Counted from the stretch's first letter, positions 50,791 to 61,997 are shown. The stretch: 64,000 bases of DNA from Prorocentrum cordatum (GCA_963575745.1 CAUYUJ010016368.1:125764-189763), one strand, 5' to 3'. Notes: a model not told the origin generated them from the letters alone. Made by a program: numbers and translations.

Positions 50791-52043
50791 CCACCGCTGA
50801 TTCTCCGTGGGCGTATCCGGCTGCCTGCGGCAAGTTCCGCCACGATGCGGAGGGCGAGTTGAGACAACGGTAGTTGGCCCCCGAGGGGGCCCTCGTCGCC
50901 ACGGCTGGACGCAGCTTGGATCGTCGGTGCGCTTGGACCTTGGGAGGTGTCTGGGGACCGATTCTGTTGAGCTGCTGTTGTCCCAACTCGCCTTGCTCCG
51001 AGCCACCGTGCCAGCGCAGCTCTCTGTTTGGCGACGCGGTGCCGACCTGGAGTCCGACCTCGAAGAGAGAAATTGCATCAGTGACCAAAGCATAGGAAAG
51101 TACATAACCCTAGGAAGCAATCAGTACCCCCCCATCACCAGAGGAAATTGCCACGCTTCCGCCACCAGGGCCAGGGCGGAAGCGATACCCCCCGTGGAGT
51201 CCCGCGACCCAAGTTCCCCTGGGAGTGCAGCAGGAGCAGGAGGGGGGTTCCAACGACGAGCGTCCTATGGATCCCGGAAATCATCTCGCCAGGCGCTCAG
51301 AGATGGGGAGTTGCGTCAGATTCGAAGGCGGCTGCTTTGAGATCACATCTGGGGCTCATTTGAGATTCCTTGGGCGATGCTGTTCAAACATCTTGCTTAA
51401 TTAAGGAACAAGTTCATTCAGTGAGACATGCTCGTATCGTTGTTGTTGTGCTGGCTTCATTTTGTTGCTGTCCCAACCCCATAATCGTTGGGTGCAGATG
51501 TTGCATGGGCGGTTGCGACGAAGAGCTATGCCTTCGTAAATGGTTAAAGTTGTTATCAATAGTTTTACCGTTTTGTCGTTCGTATCACTACGGGCAGTTC
51601 TGAAGTTCTTAGCACATACTTTAATTTCCCATGCCATTCCCCCGATTTTATTCGTTGTCACACACTATCATACACACAATGCTTCAACCAACAATCTTTT
51701 GAGGGGAGTACCACGCGCTAATAGTTCTAATCAATCAGTATAGATAGTATGGCGTTCAATCGGTCTTTGGGTTATTCTTTGTAGAACAGAAATGCTGATA
51801 TATCTGCGATACCTCTCAGTGGACTCTCCCATAGGATCCCCTGAAATTGGCCACTGCCTGCAATTAGATCGCATTTGAGATTGCCTACGTCTACACGAGC
51901 CCGCGTTTTCCAAATTCCTAAAATTCCTCTGGGGGTCCTTATTGAGTTTCCGTTGGGATTCTTTCTGGGATTCTTTGAGGCCGAGCATAATCAGTTTACG
52001 GTATAGCCGAGGGGGGGGGCATTGTTCGCTTCCCAGGTTTAAG

Positions 52044-52178
52044 CTTTCGGCGTTTCGCGCTCTTTTCTCGGATCGGCGCTGAACCCCCCCAGTGGCGGCG
52101 CCCCTGGCGCCGCCCTCTGGCGCGCTCCTCGCGCCAGGGAGGGGGGTCCAGCGCCGATCCAAGAAGTCCGCGCGGACC
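52044..52178. mobile_element. MITE family C, diverged copy, unit 2
   Basis: Sister of 37952-38085; followed by the (CTCCGC)n/(TCC)n tract at 52298-52377. Confidence 0.75.
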
Positions 52179-52379
52179 CCTGACATTCTATGTCTATGCA
52201 GTCTTCTGCTCCTCGAGTGCCAGCGCAACACTCTGTGTGGCGACGCGGCGCCGACATGGAGTCTGATTGTCTCCACCCCAGCATCGCTGGTTCATCGCCT
52301 CCGCCTCCGCCTCCGCCTCCGCCTCCGCCTCCGCCTCCTCCTCCTCCTCCTCCTCCTCCTCCTCCTCCTCCTCCTCCCC

Positions 52380-52508
52380 GTGCATGCGTCGACGATGTGG
52401 TGCGACCCTCCGTCCGACCTGCTCCGACACCAGGTGGGCGGCCTCCGCGCCCCGAGATCCGACGCCTCGATCGACTGCACCGTGCAACACATGTGGCACC
52501 TCTCGCCT
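52380..52508 (+). CDS. Candidate exon, unit 2, unrecognised
   Basis: Sister of 38284-38410; reads STMWCDPPSDLLRHQVGGLR and on to QHMWHLSPG. Frame kept, one replacement (Pro for Thr). See unit 1 entry. Confidence 0.25.
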
Positions 52509-53200
52509 GGGGTGGGCCTCTCGCCTGGGGGGGGCCCTCGTGAGGCCTGCCTGGCCTGGGCCGTTTTGGGGCTGCCTTGGGCACGCGCGGGGCCGTCTTG
52601 GGGCCCTCGTGGGCCGTCCTGTTGCCATCTTGGGCCTCTCGCTGCCGCGTGCGGTGGTCCTGGGTGCCTCCCACAGGGCTCGGCAAACATGACTGACGGT
52701 TCTTGTGTTCGGTGCTTGCGTGGTCGGCGCTGCTTCAGTTTTGGCACGAGGTACTTTGCCTGACGCAGGGGTGCCCGAAATCCGACATTACCCTCACAGC
52801 GTTGAAGAACGCGTTTTCTGACACGTGCTCGAGTTATCGAGCGGTTCGATTTTGAAAGGCGTGTCAATTTATGTTTGACCAGGCTTGTATGGTCCATCTT
52901 GCGGCTCTCTGGAGCTGTCCCAGGCCCCTCCTGTGCCGTAGTGGAGCCCTCTTTGGGTTGTCCCCGGCCGGCTAGGGGGGTCTTTTTCGGGTCCTCATTG
53001 GTATTTTTTGTTTCTCCGAAAGCTCGGTCAGAGCCATCTTGAGCCGACCGGGAAACGCACACTTTTTAAAGACCTGAGGGGATCGTTCTTGTTTTTTGCA
53101 TGATTTCGGACTTCCCGGAAGGACGTCTGGGAAGTCTTTGACCCTTCTTGGGGTCCTCGGGGGCTGTATGTCGGGAGCCGAAACATGGCATAAGCATAAC

Positions 53201-53333
53201 AACTCGGAGGTCCGCGCGGATTTCTTGCGTCCGCGCTGCACCCCCCCTCCCTGGCGCGCGGAGGGGGCGGCGCCGGAGGCGCCGCCCGGGGGCCCCCGCG
53301 CCGCTTCGAGAAATCCGCGCGGACCTCCGAGTT
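53201..53333. mobile_element. MITE family C, well-preserved copy, unit 2
   Basis: Same 21-bp terminal inverted repeats as 39105-39238. Confidence 0.85.
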
Positions 53334-53511
53334 TTCGTGTTTCCGTCATGGTTCGTTCCCCCAGTACGGTGATGTGTTGGCGGACTCGGTTGCCTTCCCG
53401 CGCCGTGCTGGAAGGCTTGGGCAGCTGCAGAGAGCCTCGGGGAGATGCCGGGACCCGCCCAGGGAGCCTCGTGAGGGAGAGGTGCTGCATGCACCCATTG
53501 TGTGGCAGGGG

Positions 53512-53643
53512 TCGACCCAGACGTTGTTTTGGCGATCTCGTGGGCCGTTCTCGTTTCGGTGCCGTTTCGCAGCGGAGGCGCATGGAAGACAGCACGACGG
53601 GGGCCGAACACAAAAGAAGACGATAACGAACAACGCCGTCTAG
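53512..53643. repeat. Family E repeat, 5' part, unit 2
   Basis: Sister of 39418-39550. Confidence 0.7.
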
Positions 53644-53691
53644 GGCTACCCCTGATGCGTGGCTGGGCGGGCGGGTCGTGAGAAGATTTCA

Positions 53692-53862
53692 GATCCTTCG
53701 ACGGCACTCGGCGCTCTAGCGCGCCTCGACGCGAAACAGGGGGTCGCAGTGGCGGAGTTGTTGGTCCGCAGGCTGCGCGGGGCCCTGCGGCTTGCCCGAC
53801 CTCCGACGCGCACGCCTATGCGGCCAATTTGGGGAACTGTAGAATGTCTTCGAATTGGGTGT
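53692..53862 (+). CDS. Candidate exon, unit 2, unrecognised
   Basis: Sister of 39600-39770; reads STALGALARLDAKQGVAVAE, LLVRRLRGALRLARPP. Directly followed by the 2.15-kb insertion. Confidence 0.22.
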
Positions 53863-53939
53863 TTTTTCCCCACATCCAAAGTGGGGTTCTTGTTTTCTCT
53901 GCACACCCCGCGCAGGAACACTCACCCCACCCCCTCTCC

Positions 53940-54074
53940 TCTTCTGCCTTCGCACACTCACTCACTCACTCATCATCATCACCACTCACTCACACTCACA
54001 CTCACTCACACTCTCTCATCATCAACATCAGCATCATCACTCGCGCTCTCTCACACGCTCAGTCACTCACATAC

Positions 54075-54137
<63 letters not shown>

Positions 54138-54140
54138 CTC
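53940..54140. repeat. (CACT)n and (ATC)n microsatellites
   Basis: CACT/ACTC repeats around 53945-54065, then a pure (ATC) run to about 54135. Confidence 0.95.
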
Positions 54141-54180
54141 GCACTCTGTCACACGCTCGCTCATTCACATACTCACCTTG

Positions 54181-54650
54181 AGGAAGTCTCAGGCGGGAGT
54201 TCGTCTGTGAGTGAATTGTGAGGAAGTCTCAGGCGGGAGCCCCCTCCCTATGGGGCCCGCAGTTCATGTTGGTAATCCGAGCGGGTCATCCAAACCCTGT
54301 AACTGTCGTCACTTTTGGGTTCCTCAAGCTTGAGTACGGAGGAAGTCTCAGGCGGGAGCCTCGTCTGTGAGTGAATTGCGAGGAAGTCACAAGCGGGAAC
54401 CCCTCCCTATGGGGCCCGCGCTTCATGTTGGTAATCCGAGCGGGTCATCCAAACCCTGTAACTGTCGTCAATTTTCAGGCTCTTCAGGCCTGAATTTGGA
54501 GGAAGTCTCAGGCGGGAGCCTCGTCTGTGAGTGAATTGTAAGGAAGTCTCAGGCGGGAGCCTCCTCCCTATGGGGCCTGCAGATCATGTTGGTAATCCGA
54601 GCGGGTCATCCAAACCCTGTAGCTGTCGTCACTTTTGGGCTCTCGCGCTG
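54181..54650. repeat. Tandem repeat, about 160-bp unit, 3 copies
   Basis: AGGAAGTCTCAGGCGGGAG starts at 54181, 54340 and 54500; each unit also holds GTAATCCGAGCGGGTCATCC and CTGTCGTCA(C/A)TTTT. Confidence 0.92.
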
Positions 54651-54653
54651 CCA

Positions 54654-54900
54654 GAACGCCATTCCCGGGCCACATTGTGCATGCCCGGAGCCAACTGTAG
54701 GCCACTTCGTGTTCTTCGTGTTCCCTGAACACAATTCCCGGGCCACATTTTGAAACCCCGGAGCCAACTGTAGGCCATTTCGTGTTCTTCCTGTTCCCAG
54801 AACACCGTTCCCGGGCCACATTCTGGATGTCCGGAGCCAACTGTAGGTCACTTTGTGTTCGTCGTGTTCCCAGAGCGTCATTCCCGGGCCACATTTGTGA
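54654..54900. repeat. Tandem repeat, 73-bp unit, 3.4 copies
   Basis: TTCCCGGGCCACATT starts at 54662, 54735, 54808 and 54881, exactly 73 bp apart. Confidence 0.95.
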
Positions 54901-55624
54901 ATTTCGAATCCAGGGAGGGTCCTCGGAATTCGTATGCCTGTCGTCACTTTTGGGTCCCCGCGGCCTGAAGAAGTTGGGGCTCGTGCAGGAGCAACGGGCA
55001 ACCATCGTGTCTTTCGAGTTCCACCACGAGGACGAGCAGCGGCACGAGGAGTGTTCGGCAGGCCAGCTCTTTCGCCCCCGCTTCCTACCGCAGGGAATCT
55101 GGCTGCAGGTGCACGGCTTCAAGGAGTCTCCGATCTACCAGGAGGTCGCCGAGGTGCTGCGACAGGGCGCCGAAGACGCCGACGACGACGGCCAGGCCGA
55201 GGCGCGGGCGCGGAGTTTGCTGATGTTCAGGCCCAGCGAAAAGGAGTTCACATGGCAGAGCTCGGGGCCGCACAACGTGCGCCGCTCGGGGTTCACCCTG
55301 ACCCACGCGTCCTACCTGACCTCCACGCTGTCGCAGGGCCAGACGCTGCGCAAGGGCGTCACCATCGACTGCGCGAGAGACGAGGGCGCTGGCCGCACGG
55401 GCATGTCTGACGAGCAGTGGTGGCTGCACCTCTACGTCATGCTGTCCCGCGCCACGTGCGTGCGGAACATGCTGATCCTGCGGCCGCCGCCGCGGGAGTT
55501 CCTGGAGCGAGGGCCGCCAGCGTCCTTGCGGAAGGCGCTCCTGGAGTTCGACAAGAGAGCGGTTTTGTCCAGGGCGGAGGCGAAGCAGCTCGCGGCAGAG
55601 CTGGGCTTCGTGCTGCCCGCCTGA
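54782..55624 (+). CDS. PIF1-like helicase, C-terminal fragment
   Basis: Open frame to TGA 55622. Coding character starts near 54962, where the frame leaves the 73-bp repeat; ATG 54782 inside the repeat is unlikely to be the real start, so this is probably a last exon. Recognisable superfamily 1 C-terminal motifs: FTLTHASYLTSTLSQGQTLR with the SQGQT core, then GVTIDC, and LYVMLSRATCVRNMLIL matching the LSR(A/V)T motif VI, whose Arg contacts ATP. The N-terminal half with Walker A and B is not in the window upstream, so no active helicase is encoded here. PIF1-type helicases unwind DNA 5'-3'; such domains also occur in Helitron transposases, but no Rep domain is present. Present only in unit 2. 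Confidence 0.6.
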   Translation: MFFLFPEHRSRATFWMSGANCRSLCVRRVPRASFPGHICEFRIQGGSSEFVCLSSLLGPRGLKKLGLVQEQRATIVSFEFHHEDEQRHEECSAGQLFRPRFLPQGIWLQVHGFKESPIYQEVAEVLRQGAEDADDDGQAEARARSLLMFRPSEKEFTWQSSGPHNVRRSGFTLTHASYLTSTLSQGQTLRKGVTIDCARDEGAGRTGMSDEQWWLHLYVMLSRATCVRNMLILRPPPREFLERGPPASLRKALLEFDKRAVLSRAEAKQLAAELGFVLPA

Positions 55625-55645
55625 GCGCGGCTGCGCCCCGCTCGA

Positions 55646-55742
55646 AGCCCGCGGGGTTGACCCAACGGCTTGGTCTTGCGCGCAAGCGGCTCGCGGGGTT
55701 GTCCCGACAGCCTGGCCCGCGGGGTTGTCCCAGCGGCTGCGC
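55646..55742. repeat. Three copies of CGCGGGGTTG(T/A)CCC
   Basis: Degenerate repeat just after the helicase stop codon, about 38-bp spacing. 55743-56013 is otherwise featureless apart from an AAAAAAAA run. Confidence 0.75.
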
Positions 55743-57004
55743 GACGTGGCCATTAGAGTACGCGCTGGTGCTGGCCGAGGCGGCGACGGCGCCGAGGAAA
55801 ACCGACATGCGCGCTCGTGCAATGGAACGGCGAGGCGGCGGCGGGGCGCGAAAAAAAAGGAGGGCGAGGTCGGGGGCAACGTAGGGAACGGGGGGGGGCC
55901 CGCGCCAGGGCGAGAAGAAATATACGCAGAAGAGACAGTCAGGGCGCCTCACCAACCACGAGGACGACGGTGGGCGCTTTTTCGAGATTCGCCCAGAGGA
56001 TTCTCATGTGGGGTCTTTCCGTCGGAGTATTTGAAGATTCCCCAGTCTGACGCCACATCCGCCGACCCAATTTGTTGTGGATGGGTGGAATTCCTAACGG
56101 CGGTAGAGGGTTAGAGGATGTTGGTCGGGATCTCGTGTTTGGCCTCTCGGGGGCCTCCTAATTACCATTTCAGAAACATCTGCCGATGCGGGGAGGGGGG
56201 GAGGGAAGAGTTTGATGAGGATAAGGAGGGGGAGGAGGAGGATGAGGAGGAAGTGGGCGATGAGTAGGGTGCGCGGATGAAGAAGGCGACGATGGCGACG
56301 ACGACAATAGAGGGCTCATGGATAGTAGTCGGGAGGACGTAGTCTGGGGGACGGGGAGGGGGAGGAAAAGTGCAGGTTGGAGGCCTCTTGGGCGCCGTTT
56401 TGGGGTCTCTTGGGGCCCATTTTGGGCCTCATGGGTTCGGCTTGGGGGGTCTAGGGGGACCTCCCGGGAGCTCCTGAGGGCCTTTTGGTTGCCTTTTGGA
56501 TCGTGGTCCCCCTCCCGGCCCTCCCGTGGGCTCGTTTTCAGGCGGCCTTGGGCCGTGTCGGGTGCGTATTGGGCCGTCTGGAGGCCCTCTGGGGCAATGT
56601 GGGGGCCCTCTTGGAGACGTTTTGGGACGTCCTGGGGCGACCTCGGGGGCGTCATAGGCAGTCTTGGAGTGTCGGACAGGCGGGAAAGCGAGTTTGCTAA
56701 ACATGTACGTTTTACGAAGGGAATGAGGCAATTTTTGCGTCTGGGGACCCTGTTGGGGCACATCTTCGGGGCACCTTGGGGTGTCTTGGAGGCTGCAGAG
56801 AGCGTCTGGGGACCATCGCCGGCGTCTGGGGTCGATATTCCAACGATTCGTGGAGTCTCATCGGAGTCTCTCTGGAACTTGGCTGGCCTGGGCCCCTCTT
56901 TGGCTCTATTGGGGTTTCTGTGGATGTCCTGGGCGTCTGGGGGGCTCAACGGGGTAAGTTAACTAAACAGAAGACGTGTTTAACCACACACAGCTGGTAT
57001 CCGT

Positions 57005-58020
57005 AAAAACACGTCGTTAAAAACACGTCGCCAAAACACGTCGCTTAAACACGTCGCTGTAGGGCCTGTAGAGGTTGCGGGAGTAGTGGAAATAGTAGTG
57101 GTGGTAGTAGTGGTGGTAGTAGTGTAGTGGTAGTAGGAGTAGTGGTAGTAGGAGTAGTGGTAGTAGGAGTAGTGGTAGTAGGAGTAGTGGTAGTAGGAGT
57201 AGTGGTAGCAGGAGTGGTGGTCGTAGTGGTAGCAGGAGTGGTGGTCGTAGTGGTAGTAGGAGTGGTGGTCGTCGTGGTAGTAGGAGTGGTGGTCGTAGTG
57301 GTAGTAGTGGTGGTAGGAGTGGTGGTAGGAGTGGTGGTCGTAGTGGTAGTAGGAGTGGTGGTCGTAGTGGTAGTAGGAGTGGTGGTGGTAGCGGTAGTAG
57401 GAGTGGTGGTAGTAGTGGTAGTAGGAGTGGTGGTCGTAGTGGTAGTAGCAGTGGTAGTAGTAGATGCAGCAGTGGTGGTGGTGGTGGTGGTAGTAGTGGT
57501 AGGAGTCGTAGCCGTGGTGGTGCAGCAGTGGTGGTGGTGGTCGTCGTAGTGGTCGTAGTCGTGGTCGTAGTGGTGGTCGCAGTCGCGGTCGGAGTCGTGG
57601 CTGCGGCGGTGCAAAAACACGTCGCTAAAACACGCCGCTAAAACACGCCGCTAAAACACGCCGCTAAAACACGTCGCTAAAACACGCCGCTCGAAACACG
57701 CCGCTCGAAACACGCCGCTCGAAACACGTCACTCGAAAGACGTCTCTGGAAACACGTCACAGGAAACGCGGCGCTGGAACGCGCGTCGCTAAAACACGTC
57801 GCTAAAACACGTCGCTCGCGAAAAGCGCGAACGCGTCACGAGAAACACGTCACCAGAAACGCGTCACTAGAAAAACACATCACTGGAAGCGCGTCGCTGG
57901 AAACACGTCACTGGAAACACGTCGCCGGAAACACGTCACTGGAAACACGTCACTGGAAACACGTCACTAGAAACACGTTACTAGAAACATGTCACTAGAA
58001 TTACGTCACTAGAACCACGC
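57005..58020. repeat. AAACACGTCGCTAA 13-14-bp array split by (GGTAGT)n
   Basis: Four units at 57005-57062, then GGTAGT/GGTCGT repeats 57085-57600, then about 29 units to 58020 drifting from CTAAAACACGTCG to CTGGAAACACGTCA. Confidence 0.92.
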
Positions 58021-58050
58021 CACCACCACCACTTGGGGGTGGTGGCGTGG
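58015..58050. repeat. Perfect 13-bp hairpin
   Basis: CCACGCCACCACC pairs with GGTGGTGGCGTGG over a 10-nt loop, at the end of the left array. Confidence 0.85.
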
Positions 58051-58550
58051 AGATCATCAAAAAGAGGGGGTTGGGCCATCTTGGGGCCATCTTGAGGCCT
58101 CAAGAGCCCATCGGAGGCGAAAAAGCGAGAGGCCACAAAACATTGATTTTCTTGAAATGTGTGAAGGATGTTTGGCCTCTTGGGGGGTGGGGGGTGGTCC
58201 TTGGAGGGCTCGGAGGGCACTTGAAACCACCTTGGGGCCGTCTGGGGTCCTCTTAGATGCGTGTCGGAGGCTATCTAGATCCATATTGAGCTACCGTGGG
58301 CCATCTTGGAGGCCTCTTGGGCTCTCGGAGGCCCTCTTGGAGCCATCTTGGGGCAAAATGGACGCTTTGACGCCTCGCGGCCCGCTCCCTCCAGGCCCAG
58401 GGGAGGGGGTCCCTCCCCCGAGCAGAGGAAGGAGGATTTTTGAGCAGTAAGAAGACGCAGTTGGCTGAACCACTTACGCCCAGAGGGCTGCCGGGATTGC
58501 AAGCGGACAACAAGCCAACTCCCCACCCCGACAACCTTCTGCAGTGCCGA

Positions 58551-58690
58551 GTTTTAGCGACGTGTTGTAACGACGTGTTTTAGCGACGTGTTTTAGCGAC
58601 GTGTTTTAGCGACGTGTTTTAGCGGCGTGTTTCAGCGACGTGTTTCAGCGACGTGTTTCAGCGACGTGTTTCAGCGACGTGTTTTTATGG
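58551..58690. repeat. Inverted array TTTAGCGACGTGT, right arm
   Basis: About ten 13-bp units in reverse orientation to the left array. Confidence 0.93.
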
Positions 58691-59160
58691 AGAGCTCTGT
58701 TTGGTTAACCCCCACTCTCCACTTGGGTCCACACTGGGCTCTTTTGGCATGCGTTTGTCTCATCGGAGTCTCTCTGGAACTTTTGCGTGGCCCCCTGGCC
58801 TTTGCCCTGGTGCCTTGGAGCCCGCTTGGGGCCCCCTCGGCGCAGCGTGTCGGGCCGCGTTTGCAGCCCTGGTGGCTCTCCTGGCCCGTCTCGGGCGCCC
58901 CGCGGAGGGCCTTGGCAGGCCCCCGGAGCGGCGTCGGGGGCCACCCAGGGGGGCCCCGGGAGGAGTGGGTGGCGCATGCGGCCCGTGCGCGCAGGGGGAG
59001 GGGGTCCACGAGAGAGGGGGCCTCCCGAACAGCGTCGACGAGACTAGGACGCCGCGCGTTTGGGTCCGCACCCGCGGCCTCACGGGCGGAGCCCCTGGGC
59101 CGTGACCCCACGGATACGGGCGTGTGTTCGCCGATGCTCCGCGCGGAACGTATCCGTGCG

Positions 59161-59274
59161 TAGGGGGCCAGATGCGAACCCTGCCCCTGCCCCCCACGAT
59201 TTCTGAGGGGGAGGGTGGGGTTCGCTTCAGAAGTCGTGGGAGAGGCAGGGGCAGGGTTCGCATCTGGCCCCCTA
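59161..59274. repeat. Inverted repeat at the junction of units 2 and 3
   Basis: Same structure as 41127-41240. Confidence 0.9.
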
Positions 59275-59506
59275 CCTGCAGAGACCCCACCAGACAGCGC
59301 TTGGCGGTCTCCCGCGCCGCAGCATGCCGGGGGGCACTGCAGAGATCCAGGGGTCCAGGCGGCAGCTGTGTCTGTCACTCGCGGGGGGCGCCGCGGGATC
59401 AGGGCACAGCAGCGGCTCTGCCGCCCCAGCCCGTGGCGCGTATTTCGGCGATCGTGGAGGGGAACAGGCTGCACGAAGCAAATGCAGAAGGGAGGGGGGG
59501 AGGATA

Positions 59507-60105
59507 GAGGAGGAGGAGGAGGAGGAGGAGGAGGGAGGAGGAGGAGGAGGAGGAGGAGGGAGGAGGAGCAGGCCCGAGGAGAAATGAAGAGAAGAGACGA
59601 GACGCAGTGAGGGTAGAAGGACGACGAGACGAGGCGTGGAGGGGAGACAGGGGCTGCGAGGACGAGGCGGAGGAGGAGGAGGGAGGAGGAGAGAGGATGA
59701 GAGGAGCATGAGGAGGAGGAGGAGGAGGAGGAGGAGGAGAGGAGAGGGGGGAGGGGGAGGGGAGGGGGAGGAGGAGGAGGAGGGGGGGAGGAGGAGGATG
59801 AGGAGGAGGGAGAGGAGGAGGAGGAGGAGGAGGAGAGGAGGAGGGAGGAGGAGGGAGGAGGAGGAGGAGGAAGGAGGAGAGAGCCGGAGGAGGAGGAGGA
59901 GGAGGAGGTGAGGCAGGAGGAGGAGGAGGATGAGGAAGGAGGAGGAAGGAGGAGGGAGGAGGAGGGGAGGAGGAGGAGGAGGGGAGGAGGGAGGAGGGAG
60001 GAGGAGGAGGAGGAGGAGGAGGAGGAGGAGGAGGAGGAGGAGGAGGAGGAGGAGGAGGAGGAGGAGGGGGAGGAGAAGGGGGAGGCAGAGGAGAAGGAGG
60101 AGGAC
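59507..60105. repeat. (GGA)n tract upstream of exon A, unit 3
   Basis: About 600 bp of GGA with short interruptions. A candidate leader acceptor (pyrimidine tract, AG) follows at 60163-60184. Confidence 0.95.
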
Positions 60106-60334
60106 GCCTGTGGGGGACCGTGGCGAAGGGATTGGTGCACGGAAGGCGATGCGGGCGGACAGGCCTTGTTCTCTTTTCCTCCAGTGTAGGTAGGCAGGAG
60201 GGGGGCGGTCTAGTGGGCGCGGGGGGTTCTTGGTGTGCACGCCGGAGGGAGCGATCCGTGGCCGTCCTGGCTCGAGCGCGAGCTCGGACAATCTCGCCTG
60301 AAGCGTCTAGCCCGTCGGTACCCCGCAGAGGGCC

Positions 60335-60578
60335 ATGTCTCGTTCTCTCGTCGGCGCCGCCCTAGCGCTCTCCCGGCTGGCCCAGACGCCGCTGGCAGCT
60401 GGCACCGCGAGCAGCGGGGGCTGGTACGAACAGAGGCCGACCTGCACCGGCCTCAATTCGCTGTGCGGCGACGGTTGCACGGTCCACATGGGGGACTGCC
60501 GGGACGGACAGTGCTACACCATGATGGGCGCCTCCACAGCGTGCGCTCCGGCCGTGATGGGCTGCAACGAGATGGACC
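60335..60578 (+). CDS. Cys-rich secreted protein gene, copy 3, exon A
   Basis: Signal peptide MSRSLVGAALALSRLAQTPL with AAGTA, then the seven-cysteine module as in copy 2 (CGDGCTVHMGDCRDGQCYTM). Differs from copy 2 by Gly-Thr for Gly-Ser, Arg for Lys and Thr for Ile. GTCAG follows GAGATGGACC, as in copy 1. Confidence 0.6.
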
Positions 60579-60929
60579 GTCAGGGGGGCCCCAGGAAGCC
60601 TTCCCTGCAGACCGACCCCTTCTGCTCTTCCTCCAGGAGACCCTGTGTTTTATCCCCTGGCGATGGCGGGCGTGACCGGGGGGGGAGGGAGGCGAGGGGG
60701 CCGGTAACGCCACGACTCGGGCTGGCGCCGCCTGGGAGTGCCTAGTAATGGCTGATGCCCAGACGGCGCCGGCGCAACTCGTGACCTGACCAGGGGGAGG
60801 GGGGAGAGCGGGGAGGCGAGGCCTGTGCAGGGCGGGACCTGGAATGATGTAGAAATGTGCTCCAAACCTCCGCACGCCGTCTGCCCGCACCGTTCGGCGG
60901 AGGGGTCGCCAACGGCAGGTGGGGGGTTG

Positions 60930-61090
60930 TTGCGGCCGCGCCCGAGGACAAGAAGGTCGCCGAGGGAGGCTGCTGCCCCTTTGGCACGCTCTCCGCGGGG
61001 CCCGGCAGCTGCGTGGAGGCCAGCTGTGAGAGCAAGCTCCAGTACCACTGCGGCAGCGATGCCTCTGCGGCGCCCGCCTGCGCAGAGGAC
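60930..61090 (+). CDS. Cys-rich secreted protein gene, copy 3, exon B
   Basis: Reads AAAPEDKKVAEGGCCPFGTL, GPGSCVEASCESKLQYHCGS, DASAAPACAEDGG. All six cysteines kept; the Phe-Gly of copy 1 is kept here but not in copy 2. The frame stays open to 61390. Edges approximate. Confidence 0.5.
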
Positions 61091-61694
61091 GGCGGGCAGC
61101 TGTCCGCCTCGTCGCCACGCCTCGCCAGGGGTCCCGAGAGATGCCTGCAAGGGGCCGAGAGAGAGAGGGGGGGTCCGCGCCCGGGGTGGAAGAGTCATTC
61201 CATCGGAGGTCTGGGTCTGGCTGGGGGCTGGGAATTCGGCGGCGTCACCTCCGTCGCGCCCCCTCCTGCGCAGAGGACCACGGCTCACCTCGGCGCCACA
61301 CCTCAGCTCACCGGGTCCCGAGCCTCGCTGGCCCCCGCCCCCTCCGCCGCTCCGCCCGGCCAGGAGGGGTGCAGACAGCAGTCGTCGTGATCTCTTCGCA
61401 ACCTCTTCACCTCACTCCCGGCTCCCTCTGTCAATCCTGCTGATGTTACTTGAAACTTCACGTGTCCCCGCCAGCCCATCCAGAAACGATGCCCAGGCGA
61501 GGTAGGTGCCAGCAGTGGGAGAGAGAGGGGGGGGGAATTGCCGTCAAACCGAAGCTTGTGGTCAGTCTGAGCAGACCCAGAAATCAAACAGACATGCTGG
61601 CGCGGATCTTTCGATGTGGGACCTTTTGGCAGCTTACTTGAGCCATCTTGGGGCTGTTGCTGGGGCCCTCTTTGGCCATATTGGATCCGTCTTG

Positions 61695-61739
61695 ATGCCT
61701 CAGACTCCCATCGGAAGGTCCGATGGGAGTCTGAGGCAT
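61695..61739. repeat. Perfect 21-bp hairpin, unit 3
   Basis: Identical to 23997-24041. Confidence 0.85.
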
Positions 61740-61997
61740 GTACAAGAGAACGATAACTTGGAACAGTGAACGAATAACTTGGAGACAATGTCGAGAGGCG
61801 CCACATCAAATGGACACGTGAGGACCAAGGCAGGCGAAATCACCTCGGACAGCCACTTGGGCATAGGATCGGGCAGGGCCAGATGCGGGGCCGACCGCTG
61901 CACAAGGCACTCGCGCGCGACCGTTCAAGGGGGTCTGGCAATGCCACGCAATTCCCAGAGCTCCTTGGTCACGAGATGGCGCACACTCGGCCTCTGG

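Larger units (their letters stand above)
53866..56013. mobile_element. About 2.15-kb extra segment carrying a PIF1-like gene end, unit 2 only
   Basis: Unit 1 reads straight from GGGTGTTTTTTGAAGATTC (about 39758), whereas unit 2 leaves at GTGTTTTTT and returns at TATTTGAAGATTCC (about 56027). The segment starts CCCCACAT and ends ATGTGGGG, 8-bp inverted ends; left CCCCACATCCAAAGTGGGG is itself a hairpin. Contents: microsatellites, two tandem repeat arrays, a helicase gene fragment, GC-rich tail. Whether it is a transposon, a captured segment or a deletion in unit 1 is open. Confidence 0.6.
56949..58719. mobile_element. 1.77-kb foldback element with minisatellite arms, unit 2 only
   Basis: Unit 1 reads GGGGCTCACTTGGGTCC uninterrupted at about 40681-40697. 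In unit 2 the sequence departs after GGGGCTCA (56948) and returns at CACTTGGGTCC (58720). Ends carry GTTAACTAAACAGA (56958-56971) and its near-complement TCTGTTTGGTTAAC (58696-58709). The left side has AAACACGTCGCTAA repeats (57005-57062 and 57611-58020); the right side has the same motif inverted (58551-58690). The centre holds (GGTAGT)n (57085-57600) and a TTGGGGCC tract (58060-58440). No transposase. Confidence 0.75.
41181..59214 (+). repeat. Tandem unit 2 (18.0 kb) of the segmental duplication
   Basis: Collinear with unit 1. It lacks LINE-2, the 22496 MITE and the 21161 MITE, and has insertions at 48809-49554, 49826-50030, 53866-56013 and 56949-58719. Confidence 0.95.

Noticed and set aside
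54782-56013. A Helitron, because of the PIF1-like domain
   Set aside because: No Rep/HUH domain, no 5' TC or 3' hairpin with CTRR found, and only the helicase C-terminus is present.
57611-58690. Possible CRISPR-like array of regularly spaced repeats
   Set aside because: Units are 13-14 bp with no spacers, in a eukaryotic foldback element; no cas genes.
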